In this document: positions 38,344 to 49,606 of the stretch, piece by piece | Layout of the letters: the number at the start of each line of letters is the position of its first letter | How positions within the stretch are numbered: the first letter of the stretch is position 1 | From: Muraenolepis orangiensis | Lineage: Eukaryota; Chordata; Actinopteri; Gadiformes; Muraenolepididae | NCBI GenBank assembly: GCA_027704905.1 | Contig: CM051002.1 | Span: 4,269,351-4,333,350, forward strand | DNA length: 64,000 bases | Reading direction: 5' to 3' | Notes under the pieces: model-generated | The model's database searches: none | What the model saw: the letters and a program-made list of their open reading frames with translations, nothing else | What the model was told of the DNA's origin: nothing | Translations under genes and position numbers: made by a program

Positions 38344-38650
38344 GTCACTCCAATGCAAGAAATGCGCAATTGTTTCTGTGTTCCGGGGACAGGGAAGGTG
38401 ACTGAGCGCAGACTGAGGGTTTAGTCGTACAGAACAGCGACTGGGTGACACCGGGCCAACAGTCACAGGTCTCCCGGGCCGAGAGCTGCTGTGCTGTAGG
38501 TCTGCATTGCGTAAACACATTCAATATAGGATGGGTTGCCAGAGGATCAGTGGACCCCCCACTCCCCCCCCCAGCTGGGGGAGTGGCTTGTATGGGGGAA
38601 TACAACGTTACATTCTGCTGGGTTAACATTACGTTGCATACAGGGGTGAC
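38344..38650. other. No gene seen
   Basis: Unique-looking 300 bp with a C run near 38565. Confidence 0.5.
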
Positions 38651-38890
38651 AGGATAGTTCAGTCTGTTGGGACTTGGCTTGGGAAGCGGAAGGTCGCCGG
38701 TTCAAGTCCCCTGAAACACCTGGGCACTGCTGAGGTGCCCTTGAGCAAGCAAGGCATAAGACCCCTACACTGCTCCCCTGGGGCTGTACATAAAAATTGC
38801 TGCTCACTGCACCGAACACTAGGATGGAAATGCAGAGAAACAAATTTCACTGAATGTGTATGTATGTGACCAAAGAAGAGGATTCAATCC
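38651..38890 (+). mobile_element. tRNA-derived SINE (S7), plus orientation
   Basis: Head with A-box-like GGATAGTTCAGTCTGTTGGG and B-box GGTTCAAGTCCC (38699-38710), then GAGGTGCCCTTGAGCAAG, TACACTGCTCCCCTGGGGC, GCTGCTCACTGCACC, GGAAATGCAGAGAAACAAAT, TTCACTGAATGTG and the tail TGTGACCAAAGAAGAGG, ATTCAATCC. It is the only copy in this orientation, and it shows that the head is 5' and the AATAAA-like tail is 3'. Confidence 0.88.
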
Positions 38891-39016
38891 TAAAGAGGAA
38901 TGCTTTAGGGTTTATTTTTCCTCCATCAACATGAGGAAGTCGCCGTGTTGAAGTTTGATCTCACCCTGTCTTGTTGTCAAGATGATATAGTGGACAGTAA
39001 CTGAGAAAAACACTTT

Positions 39017-39023
<7 letters not shown>

Positions 39024-39056
<33 letters not shown>
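39024..39056. repeat. (TG)n tract at LINE 3' end
   Basis: About 16 TG units directly abutting the LINE tail. Confidence 0.9.
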
Positions 39057-39057
<1 letters not shown>

Positions 39058-41119
39058 AAGTCAAGTCAAGTTTATTGTCACATCAAAGTTATACATATAT
39101 ATATAATATTATATATATATATATATATATATAAGTAAAAGCAATGGGTGAAAATCTTATGTGCAATACCCAACGACAGACAGCAGCACAAAACAAAATA
39201 GAATAAAATAAGAGAGTAAAATAGTACAAACTGTATAAAGTTAAATATATAAATATGAAACATATACATATGAAATGGAATATATTAGCACAAAAAAAGA
39301 GCAATATATATATATAAATCAATGTAATAAAATATACATTGTTCAGCAGCCTGATTGACTGTGGAAGCTGTCTTTAAGTCTATTTGTGCGGCACTTGATC
39401 CTGCGGTATCGCCTGCCTGACGGTAAAAGTGAATACAGTTGGTGGCTGGGGTGGGCAATGTCTTTTATGATGCGTTTGGTCTTGGCCACGCACCACTGGT
39501 TGTATATATCCAGGAGGGAGGGAAGCTCACCTCCAATGATTTACTGGGCCACCCTTTGAAGCGATTTGCGCTCGAGTGTGGTGCAGTTCCCGTACCAGGC
39601 GGTGATACACCCTCAATTGTGCCGGTGTAGAATGTTCTCAGGATGCGGGGGCCCATGCTGAATTTCCTCAGAAGCCTGAGGAAATAGAGGCGTTGTTGGG
39701 CCCGTTTCACCACGTGTATGGTGTGCGTGGACCATGTGAGGTCCTCGGAGATGTGCACGCCGAGGAACTTGAAGCTGCTGACCCTCTCTACTGCAACACC
39801 GTCGATGGAGATAGGGCCGTGCTCTCCTCTCTGCTTCCTGTAGTCCACGATCAGCTCCTTGGTCTTCTTGACATTGAAGGCGAGGCTGTTCTCCTGGCAA
39901 CACTGCTCCAGCGGTCCAACATTCCTCTCTGTAGGCTGTCTCGTCGTTGCCGGCGATCAGGCCCATCACTGTCGTGTCGTCAGCAAACTTCATGCTGACG
40001 TTAGAGCTGTGCATAGCCATGCAGTCGTGGGTGTAGAGGGAGTAAAGGAGAGGGCTCAGCACGCATCCCTGGGGGGCTTCCGTGTTGAGGGTCAGTGGCT
40101 CTGAGGTGGTGCTGCCCATCCTCACCACCTGGCGGCGGTCCGACAGGATGTCCAGTATCCAGCTGCACGTGGATGGGGGCAGGCCTAGACCTCTAAGCTT
40201 GGTGTCGAGCTTGGCAGGAACTATCGTGTTGAAGTCCAAAAACAGCATTTGCACATAACAGTTCTTTCCCTCCAGGTGGGAAAGGGCAGTGTGGAGGGCC
40301 ATGGCAATTGCGTTGTCCGTGGATCTGTTTTGACAATATGCAAATTGCCATGGGTCCAGCGTGGAAGGGAAAACGGAGCAAATAAAGTCCTTGACCAACC
40401 TCTCAAAGCATTTGCTGAGAATTGAGGTGAGGGCGATGTCTATAGTCATTCAGGCATGTTACCTTGGGTTGTTTAGGGACAGGCACGATGGTGGACATCT
40501 TGAAGACCGCAGGAACAACAGCCTGGGACAGGGAGAGGCTGAAGATGTCTGCAAAGACTCCTGCCAACTGGTCTGCGCATGCTCTGAGGACGCGGCCCGG
40601 GATGTCGTCGGGGCCTGCCTTACGGATGTTCAACCGCTTGAAGGTGCGGCGCACATCCGCCTCGGAGATGTTCAGCAGGCTGGTCTCCTCAGACAGCCCT
40701 GGCTTCGGCGGGCTGCCGTTCACGTCGAACCGAGCAAAAAAAGTATTTATCTCTCCTGGGAGGGAGGTAGAGGAGTTCTCTACACAACTGGTTCTCCCTC
40801 TGAAGTTCGTTATGGTCTGTAACCCCTGCCACATACCCCTCGCGTCGTGGCTCTTGAATTTCTCCTTCACTCTGTCCTTGTACTCCCACTTGGCAGTGAC
40901 GATGGTCTTACGGAGGTCGTAACGGGCTCTCGTATATTCCTCCAAATTCCCGGAACCAAAGGCGGCATTACACGTGTGGAGGGCAGAGCGAACATGGTCG
41001 TTAATCCACGGTTTCTGGTTGGGATATATCCGAACGGACTTGGTCGGAACAACGTCATCTATGCACTTCTTGATGAACCTGGTGACCGAGAACGCGTACT
41101 CGTTGATGTTATTGTCCTA
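39057..41119 (-). mobile_element. CR1/Rex1-type LINE (subfamily b), 5'-truncated
   Basis: On the minus strand it starts within ORF2 (YAFSVTRFIKKCIDDVV, 41100-41050), carries the linker and reverse transcriptase, then an AT-rich 3' UTR ending TGATGTGACAATAAACTTG and ACTTGACTTGAC. TG repeats flank both ends (39024-39056 and 41129-41153), so it either landed in a TG array or duplicated TG target DNA. It is the most complete subfamily-b coding copy here. Confidence 0.88.
39465..41110 (-). pseudogene. LINE ORF2 linker and reverse transcriptase, two frameshifts
   Basis: Open stretch 1 (from 40945): YDLRKTIVTAKWEYKDRVKE, FFARFDVNGSPPKPG, RRTFKRLNIRKAGPDDIPG and MSTIVPVPKQPKVTCLND. Stretch 2 (from about 40449): TSILSKCFERLVKDFI, DPWQFAYCQNRSTDNAI, motif A as MLFLDFNTIVPAKLD (four residues shorter than the VDYSSAFNTIV of the 49 kb copy), LNTEAPQGCVLSPLLYSLY (motif B) and SMKFADDTTVMGL (motif C, FADD). 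Stretch 3 (from 39848): DGVAVERVSSFKFLGVHISE and VKRAQQRLYFLRLLRKFSM. The frame breaks fall after TCLND and shortly after TAYREE. Confidence 0.85.
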
Positions 41120-42284
41120 GGCGGTGGATGCGTGTGTGTGTGTGTGTGTGTGTGTGGGGGGGGGGTGTGTGCACTGTAGCTGTGTGTTGAGTGAGTCATT
41201 GAACCAGTGACCCCTGGAGGGCTGTGCGTTGCTTCCTCTTAGCCCGCCTCGGGGAGCGCCTCTAATTAGAGCTGCCAGCTCTGACAGGAATCCCATCACA
41301 GCCCACCAGGCCTCTCTCATGGCACTTGCCTGTATGTCACTCGTTCTGGAAACGTGCGGAAAAAGAGACTAGGTGGCACTTTTCACAGGACCCTAGTTAA
41401 TCTATTCCTTTCTCTTTTCCTCTCTCTCTCTTTCTCTCTCTTTCTCTCTCTATTTCTCTCTCTCGCTCTCGCTCTCGCTCTCGCTCTCGCTCTCTCTCTC
41501 TCTCTCACAAACACGGTTTTCTCTCCTGCCTTTCTCTATCTGCTTGTTTTCTCCCCCCCCCTATTCTCCCCAGGTTGTGTTGTCTGTTAAAGAAGAGCAC
41601 ACTTTGGGGGTACGCTTAATTGCTTTTGGAGCGAGGCCCGAGTTTAAAAACATGCCTCCATCCTGTTCCGTTTAGTGTTCCTCTGCAGTCTGTGCCGCTA
41701 GTCGTGCAACACAGATAATTGGCAACAAACACTAATCACACTGTATTTTTTTGGTTTGAACTAGAAACTAGAAACTATTAAAACAAATAGATAAACAAAT
41801 GATATGAAGAGAGAAAAGATGTACAGAATAGTTGTATTGCCAAGTCCAGAAGAAGAAGATGTGTGGAGGGAGATGGAAGGCATTGTTTTATACGGACGTT
41901 TCAGTACAGTACCACGTTGCGGCATTCTCACGGTCCTTGTGTGACACGTACCCTGGTCTCACGATGACAGGAGAGACAATAGGAACACAATAGACTCAAC
42001 GCCATCCAATACGTCCTCTGGACATCGTGTGCCACATCAGTAAGACGGGAGAACAGAAAGCCACCAACATAAAGGAGGAGGAAAAATATATAGAAAGTAA
42101 AACTGCTTTTATATCCAAGAAAGCGCTTGCATGTTTGTCTTTTTTTTGTCATCATCATGACAGAATATATAATAATAATAATAATAATAATAGCATTTTA
42201 GAAATGTAAGGAATGATCTTATTGTCACACGGTGACTTGAGCATAGTGCTAAGGAAAGAACCCTTTGTACCTTCTTGGTACACA
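41120..42284. other. No gene; microsatellites and unique DNA
   Basis: TG (41129-41153) followed by a G run, CT tract with CGCTCT units (41405-41507), and an AAT repeat (42171-42192). The rest is unique-looking. Confidence 0.55.
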
Positions 42285-42680
42285 AGTGCATATATATCTA
42301 TATTTATGCACTTATATATATCTATATAAGTATATATATTATTTATATATTTATATTTAATTTATATTTATATATTTATATATCCTGTTTTACATAATTG
42401 CATACCCCTGATCACTACCTGTTAAATACTTATACGTATACTTACCTGTATATATATATATCTATTATTATGCACTTATCTCATACATACCATATTAGTA
42501 ATCGTATAACTGTTTTCATATCTAGTAAACTGTCTTTTAGCCACTGTACTCTGTAAATTATATATTACCATGCACTTTACTGCAACATGTGCACTCTGGT
42601 TAGATGCCAAATTATTTGTGCTGTACTGTACTTGTGCTGGGCAATGACAATCAATTTGAATCTAATCTAATCTAACATGG
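42285..42680 (+). mobile_element. LINE 3' UTR (subfamily a)
   Basis: Collinear with 7300-7623: GCATACCCCTGATCAC, CTGTTAAATACTTATACG, AAACTGTCTTTTAGCCACTG, TACCATGCACTTTACTGCAA, GGTTAGATGCCAA and the tail CAATTTGAATCTAATC. No coding part. Confidence 0.8.
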
Positions 42681-42995
42681 AATCACCCTGACCGCCACAG
42701 ACCCTTGGTGTTAACACGATTAAATATTGAGATTTGTTGTTTGGCACACGCGGAGATATCATCAAGGTTAGGATCTGATTCGATTTCAGGTGTCTTACTA
42801 TTTAAAGATTGGCCACCAGGGGGCGCTTCACAGCTGGAAAAACACTAAACACTTTATTCGGCCAGATCTCTGAAACTGTACGTTCGATTAGCTTCAAATC
42901 ACAGAGTAGCAGACGGTTGTACACAAGTGAGTCTTTATATTAACTTAATGGGTGTAATCGAAGATTGGGGGCGACCGGAGATACACCCCCAAGCC
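42681..42995. other. No gene; holds a CTCF-like site
   Basis: Unique-looking 315 bp between a LINE tail and a hAT element. Only the CTCF-like motif stands out. Confidence 0.5.
42811..42829 (+). promoter_or_regulatory. Strong CTCF-like motif
   Basis: GGCCACCAGGGGGCGCTTC contains the full CCACCAGGGGGCGC core of vertebrate CTCF sites without a mismatch. CTCF binds such sites to organise chromatin loops and insulation. Binding depends on methylation and context and is inferred, not seen. Confidence 0.55.
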
Positions 42996-43269
42996 CAGTG
43001 GTGGGCCGTCAGGGCCAGCAAGGCCTCCTCTGCTGGCCTAAAGTTCATCAGAATATAAATTTAATTTTGATATATTCTTTCCACAAATATGTATTAAATG
43101 ATTCCCCATAGTCTATTATCTTCATTTCATAGCTTTGGTTGTGCTGCTTCCAGCCTCAGATCGGGATTTGGAAGGCTGGCCTTTATGTTAGAGCTTTTAT
43201 CCAATCATATTTCAGCCATAATGTGTTGCCAGGGTCCAAGAAATCTGCCCTTAGGCCTTCAGAATCAAC

Positions 43270-43542
43270 ATGCGGCACCTGGAAACAAGTGAACAGAAAC
43301 AAAACTGTGGCGTTAACCAATCAGATTTCGAGTTGGCCACACTGTCAGCACGTGCACATCTTTTGATTGGATACGCACAAAATGCCAGAAATGCTACTGG
43401 ACAGACTGGGCTTTCAGCATTAGCCTCCATGTCTATAGAAAAGGACTTATTGCTGGAACTGAAACGCACAGATAAACTGGACAACAGAGTCATTGAAGTC
43501 TTCTTGAGGAAAGAAAGGAGGATGGATTTTGTGTTCGAATAA
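43270..43542 (+). pseudogene. hAT transposase C-terminal fragment
   Basis: The open frame ends GQTGLSALASMSIEKDLLLE, LKRTDKLDNRVIEVFLRKE, RRMDFVFE and stop. This is the dimerisation end of a ZMYM1-like hAT transposase; the copy at 36.1 kb ends in the related IQKDRRMDLVFQ. The first part of the frame (MRHLETSEQKQN) is probably chance read-in. No catalytic residues are present. Confidence 0.6.
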
Positions 43543-44340
43543 TCGTTGTTTTGGCGAGTACAAAGCATTTTATTTTTATTTATTTTTATTTTATTTTATA
43601 TATTTTTGTCATTTTATTTCGTTAATATTAAATAAATGTTAACGCATATATATTGTGTGGCACGTATTGTGTGACACGTAATATATATGTAATAAAAATG
43701 ACAAATATATAAAAAATAAATGTTTGATGCTTCGTGCAAGAGATGTACAGATGTGTGGCGCACTGGCTCAGCTGTGCAGTAAAAGTACTCAAGGAGACTT
43801 GTTGAATTGTTTTGGTTTAACCTTTATCAAAGTGGACATTCAAGGCTAGGATTACACTTTCACCACTATCACAAATATCTCCTCATGAACACATTTTTTC
43901 TTCACAGTTTTCTTTTATTTTCAGTGAATAGTGTATGTGTCTTTATCGTCACGTTTCTTAAATGAAACTGCTTTGGGTGCGACAATGTGCTGTTTAGAGA
44001 ACAAACTTGTTAAAGCTCAAATACTTTTGGTGGACTCATATGCCCTTTAAACTGTTGGCCCACTCCTGGCCACCCCTCCCTGGGTTCCGGCTGTTTTGGC
44101 TCTTTGCAGAGTACTGTTCTGGCTCTGGTTGAGCACTAGCTCTGACCACTTTGGCCTATCTGCTGCCGTGTGGTAGCCATGCTTCCAGTGCTCGTGTTAA
44201 AATGACTTTTACTGTTTTACATTGTGTATTTTTGTCAATTATTGTACGTATCATTTTCGTTTTGTTAATTTTTGATGTTCACGTTTATTAAGAGTTTGGG
44301 TTGTTTTGTATTGGTTCATTAGCTTATTTTAACCTAAATA

Positions 44341-44625
<285 letters not shown>

Positions 44626-44920
44626 GTCTTTTGTTTAGTTTAATATAAATAAAGTTTGTATTTCTTTGCGCTGAACTGTCTCTGCCTAGTGGTGTAAAGG
44701 TACCTGTGTGTCGTCCGGGCTGTAGAGAGCCCTAATATTAAGTTCCTGGGTGAGATTCCCCAGGTGGTCGGACTACTTCCCTCCCCCCCCCTACTGCTCA
44801 TGCTACATATCGTTTCTAGAGCCATGGCGTCCTAATGATGGTATTAAGAGGTGGAATAATTCAGGTAGGACATCACTGAAGGCCTAGGTGTAAAATGCAC
44901 GGCCCGCCACTGCCCTAGCC

Positions 44921-45589
44921 ATTGGCCTCTGACGGAGTTAGCCTCTTTGTATTTGTATATATCTCAAATTCCTGGTAATAACATAATTGTTTTTCACCTC
45001 AATCTCCTCAGTCTCCGCTATTGCATTAGCATTCTTCCTCCACAACGCATTATCTACTTGGAAAAATAGCCTATTTTTCTATCTCCCTTCGCTCCATCTC
45101 CCTTTCTCTTCCTCTCTGTTTAACTCTCTCCTTGTCCCTCTTTCTGGGGGGGTGGGAAAACACTCGGACATTTCTCCAAAAAGAGTTCTCATTATCTTCT
45201 GGGATCGTGCCAATGTCTCCTCTCCTCAGCTCCCCCCCGCCCCCCACACGTTGTGGTTGAAGGTCAGGTTTTCTTCTGTACGGCAACACTGGGAGCGTGA
45301 GTCCAGTCCCAATCTCTCATCGGTTTGTCGTGAATAAACTGTGTTTGCTCGCCATCTGCCAGTAGTTCAGCGGACCGCTCATGGATTAAATCAATAGGCT
45401 GGTTTTCAGTGGAATATTCCAGAAATAAGAAAAAAACAATGTATTATTTCTGTAGTGTTAAAAAATGTTTTGTTGATCGACAAAAATATATGCAAAAAAA
45501 GGACCTGAGATGGGGATGGAGGAAAAATATAGTGATGGCAGATGATATGCATATATATATAAATACATTACATATTTCTATATAGCCAT
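44921..45589. other. No gene seen
   Basis: Unique-looking with a pyrimidine-rich patch at 45070-45145 and a C run at 45234. Confidence 0.5.
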
Positions 45590-45960
45590 ATAGATTGATA
45601 GATAACTTTTTATTCATCCTCTTATGGGAAATTCAGGTGTTACTGCAGCCTGTGTCTGCAGCCTGTGTCTCTGAACATTGCAGATAATGACCAAATTAGA
45701 TACAATAAATACAAGTTAAATCTCTCTCATTATGGACAATAATGTGCAATAAAATATGTGCACTAAAGAATGGTGACACTAAATGGTGTAATGTACCCAA
45801 TGAACCACTTAACTACCCAATGAACTGTTAATGCTCTGCAATTGCTCTGGCAGCGAGGTGCAGACTGGGCCAGAGTCAGTTCATGAAGCCGTATCTGTAG
45901 TGCGGTGAGAACCTGTGTCCCTGGTGGGGATTTACTTTACTCTCTAAAGCAAGAGCACAA
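45590..45960 (-). mobile_element. Probable LINE 3' end
   Basis: GATTGATAGATAACTTTTTA then TTCATCCTCTTATGGGAAAT and TCAGGTGTTACTGCAG resemble the end at 32420 (TTATC...GGGAAATTAAGGTG). UTR-like DNA follows with a direct repeat of GCAGCCTGTGTCT. Inferred from shape only. Confidence 0.4.
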
Positions 45961-46284
45961 TGGCCCAGTGGGGTGTTCAGCTGCTCCTGGAGGAACAAAT
46001 AGTGTCTGCTCCCCTTCCTCCTCTCTTCCTCGTCTGAGAGGGAGAGAGCTGCACATCAAAATGTGAGTGTGGACACTGGACAGCTTTGCTGTGTGTGCAC
46101 ATGTGCGGATGGATCTCGCTCTCGCTCTCGCTCTCTGTATAAGAATTACATGTTTATGAATGTATTTTTGCCAATAGCCTTGTGTATAGTGTATTTTTCA
46201 TACGTCAGTCTGAATGGATTTTGGGGTTGCTTACCACTGGTTCTTCAGAGAGATATATTATAATATAAGAATATAGAGGATATA
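45961..46284. other. No gene seen
   Basis: Unique-looking; short CGCTCT repeat at 46117-46135. Confidence 0.5.
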
Positions 46285-46443
46285 AGAGGATTTTGAATAC
46301 TATTTATTGGTCACATACACACAGTGAAATAAGTTTCTCTGCATTTTTTCAAGTGCCACTTCTCAATCTGTACTTGGTCCATTCCGGGAACTGGCGACCC
46401 TCCGCAACCCAGGCCAAGTCCCAACAATGCTGTCCCAACTCAG
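46285..46443 (-). mobile_element. tRNA-derived SINE (S8), internally deleted
   Basis: Plus strand: tail AGGATTTTGAATACTATTTA and TTGGTCACATACACACAGTG, then TCTCTGCATTTT, a deletion, and the head GGCGACCCTCCGCAACCCAG, GCCAAGTCCCAAC, matching the reversed head of S7. Confidence 0.65.
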
Positions 46444-46451
46444 CATTCATG

Positions 46452-47177
46452 CAGGGACGTTGGAACTATTTTCTGGGGGGGGGGGTTATGGAGAGAGGGG
46501 TCTGTAAATATGGGGACAGCGCTGTCCAACACAGCAGTGCTGATTAGACTGAGCTATTACAGTTTTTTTTACTGATCATTTAAGCACTATCTTTACTATG
46601 GGCTATCGATTTTTGCCACAAAACCTTACACCAAACCAACAAAACTTTATATATATTTTGGTCCATTTGGACAACAAAATGACAACACATTGCAAAAAGC
46701 TAAAGCCACATTTTTGCTATTTGTGTTAGTCTTATTTATACTACCAGTGCGTAGTTAATGCTTTGTGTGCTTATTCAAATGATTGCCTGTGTGTACTGTA
46801 TTGACGCCAAAAGAGAATTGTTTGCTTTTGCTTCAGGCAAAAGACAAAAAGTAATTTGGCAAATCATAGGCCCTTGAAAGTACAAATATTTGTTACCTAC
46901 TTAAACAAGGGAGAGACCACTTCTGAAAAAGTCTGACGATTCTTATCTCAAAAATGAATTGTGAAAATAGAACACAAGACCAAACAATACCTGAAAATAA
47001 GTGCATTGCTGCAGCCTGCATCGCGCATCATTCAGAAGTCAGCAGAAATACTTTCACTGCCATTAAAGGCCCATTAAAAGTGTATTAAGTCCACATTTTG
47101 GCCACAAACTGTACAAATCTGAGTCTGATTGACTAAAAGGGAGCCGCCCCCCCTACCCCCTACTTCCAACGTCCCTG
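46452..47177. mobile_element. hAT-like MITE, 726 bp
   Basis: Left end CAGGGACGTTGGAACTATTT and reversed right end CAGGGACGTTGGAAGTAGGG share 14 exact terminal bases, followed on each side by a G run. The 8-bp flanks CATTCATG and CTTTCACA agree at five of eight positions, so the target duplication is weak. No coding capacity. Confidence 0.75.
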
Positions 47178-47685
47178 CTTTCACACGGTTAAACCACAAC
47201 CATAGCACCTCAGTCTCTTGTTTGTGTTTCTTGCTGATGGTGGCCTTCACACACAAGAGTGTGTGTGTTTGTGTATGTGTGTGTTTGTCTGTGTGTGGAT
47301 CGACTCCTACATACAACAAAATTATTGTTGATCATCCATGATCCATGATCCCTCCTCATCTTTGGAAGACACATCAGAGTGAACCTGGTTGAGTCTGAGA
47401 GAGCCTGAGAGAGCATCTCATACACACATGGGACATGCCACCCTCAGTGGAGACCTCTGAAAAGTTCAACACCGGACTCAAAGACAAACTAACAATTCAC
47501 GTTTCAACCACTAACTTCCATTGCAGTTTTGTATTCCCTTTACCAAATGCTCAGTGGCCTAAACCCATTTGTCAAATAATTCATCCTTTTGGCAAAATCT
47601 TAAACAAGTCCAGGTAGTGAGACACCATATGCAAATCTCATCCACTCTCATCAACACATTTTCACTCACTAAAACACTACACTAC
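47178..47685. other. No gene; short TG-rich tract
   Basis: TG/TTTG tract at 47258-47297; the rest is unique-looking. Confidence 0.5.
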
Positions 47686-48495
47686 ATATCAAGCCAGATC
47701 AGACTGGTTTCCAATGATGTGATCAAACCAACTGTACAGAATATCAGCCAGTTCAGACTGTTTCTAATGATGTCGATCAATCCAACTGTACAGAATATCA
47801 CGCCAGTTCAGACTGGTTTCTAATGATGTGATCAAACCAAGTGTAAAGAATATCAAGCCAGTTTGGACTGGTTTCTATTGATGTGATCAAACCAACTGTA
47901 CCGAATATCAAGCCAGTTCAGACTTGTTTCTATTGATGTGGTCAACCCAACTGTACAGAATACTAAGTCGGTTCAGACTGGTGTCTAATGGTGTGATCAA
48001 ACCCACTGTACAGTATATCAAGCCATTTCAGACTAGTTTCATATGATGTGATCAAACCAACTGTACAGCATATCAAGGCATTCCAGACTGGTTTCTAATG
48101 ATGTAATAAAACCAACTGGAACAAATATCAAGCCGGTTCGGACAGGTTTCTAATGATGTGATCAAACCAACCGTACAGAATATCAAGCCAGTTTAGACTG
48201 GTTTCTAATGATGTGATCAAACCAACTGTGCAGAATTTCAAGCCGGTTCAGACTGGTTTCTAATGATGTGATCAAACCAACTGTACAGAATATCAAGCCA
48301 GATCAGACTGGTTTCTTATGATGTGATCAACAAAAACTGTACAGAATATTCGCCGGTAAAGACTGGTGTCTAATGATGTGATCAAACCAACTGTACAGAA
48401 TATCAATCCATTTCACACTGGTTTCTAATGATGTAATAAAACCAACTGGAAAGAATTTCGAGCTGGTTCAGACTTGTTTCTAGTGATGTGATCAA
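47686..48495. repeat. 55-bp satellite array, about 15 units
   Basis: The unit runs GATGTGATCAAACCAACTG, TACAGAATATCAAGCCAG, TTCAGACTGGTTTCTAAT. Units differ by about 5-15 percent and one variant (GTAATAAAACCAACTGGA) recurs at 48100 and 48430. The array is cut on the right by a LINE, and similar sequence (ATGTGATGAAACAAACTG) resumes after it at 49608. Confidence 0.95.
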
Positions 48496-49606
48496 GTCAA
48501 GTCAAGTTTATTGTCACTTCACAGTTTACACAAGTATTAAGCAGTGAGTGAAAATATTATGTGCAATACCCGAAAAAAAAGAAAAAGGAAAAAACTGTAT
48601 AAAGTTAAATTAATAAAATAAAAATGCAATTTATGAATGCAATATATCGTCACAGAAAAAGAGTAATATGTATATATAAATCCATGTAATAAAATATACA
48701 TTGTTATATGCTATACGCCCTTGTTCAGCAGCCTGATGGCCTGACTGTGGAAGCTATCTCTGAGTCTATTTGTACAGCACTTGATACTGCGGTATCGCCT
48801 GCCTGATGATAAAAGTGAATACAGTTCATGGCTGGGGTGGGCATTGTCTTTTATGATGTGTTTAGCCTTGGCCACGCACCACTGGTTGTATATATCCAGG
48901 AGGGAGGGGAGCTCACCTCCAACGATATACTGGTCCGTCGACACCACCATTTGAAGCGCTCTGAGCTTTAAGAACACTCTGTAAGTACACTCTCGATGGT
49001 GCCGTTATAGAATGTTCTCAGGATGCGGGGGCCCATGCTGTATTTCCTCAGACGCCTGAGGAAATACAGGCGTTGTTGGGCCCTTTTCACCACGTGTGTG
49101 GTGTGCGTGGACCATGTGAGGTCCTCGGAGATGTGCACGCCGAGGAACATGAAGCTGCTGACCCTCTCTACTGCAACACCATTGATGGAGATAGGGCCGT
49201 GCTCTCCTCTCTGCTTCCTGTAGTCCACGATCAGCTCCTTGGACTTCTTGACGTTGAGGGCGAGGCTGTTCTCCTGGCACCACTGCTCCAGCGATCCAAC
49301 CTCCTCCCTGTAGGCTGTCTCGTCGTCGTCGCCGGCGATCAGGCCCATCACTGTCGTGTCGTCAGCAAACTTGATGATGACGTTGGAGCTGTGCATAGCC
49401 ATGCAGTCATGGGTGTAGAGGAGAGGGCTCAGCACGCATCCCTGGGGGGCTCCCGTGTTGAGGGTCAGTGGCTCTGAGGTGGTGCTGCCCATCCTCACCA
49501 CCTGGCGGCGATCCTGGGGGCACGCCTAGACCTCTAAGCTTGGTGTCGAGCTTGGCAGGAACTATCGTGATGAACGCTGAGCTGTAGTCCACAAACAGCA
49601 TTCTAA
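48492..49606 (-). mobile_element. CR1/Rex1-type LINE (subfamily b), inside the satellite
   Basis: The minus strand begins at the reverse transcriptase motif A (VRMLFVDYSSAF, 49606-49570), has a deletion near 49515, then LNTGAPQGCVLSPLLYTHDC (motif B, shortened), IIKFADDTTVMGLIAG (motif C), WCQENSLALNVKKSKEL, RVSSFMFLGVHISEDLTW and AQQRLYFLRRLRKYSMG. The final section DNAHPSHELYSLLSSGRRYR is followed by the 3' UTR ending AATAAACTTGACTTGAC. The main frame (49501-48968) is open for 177 residues. Flanks GATGTGATCAA and CATGTGATGAA suggest a target duplication. Confidence 0.88.

Noticed and set aside
47686..48495. CRISPR array (repeats of regular size)
   Set aside because: Continuous 55-bp tandem units without unique spacers, in eukaryotic repeat DNA.
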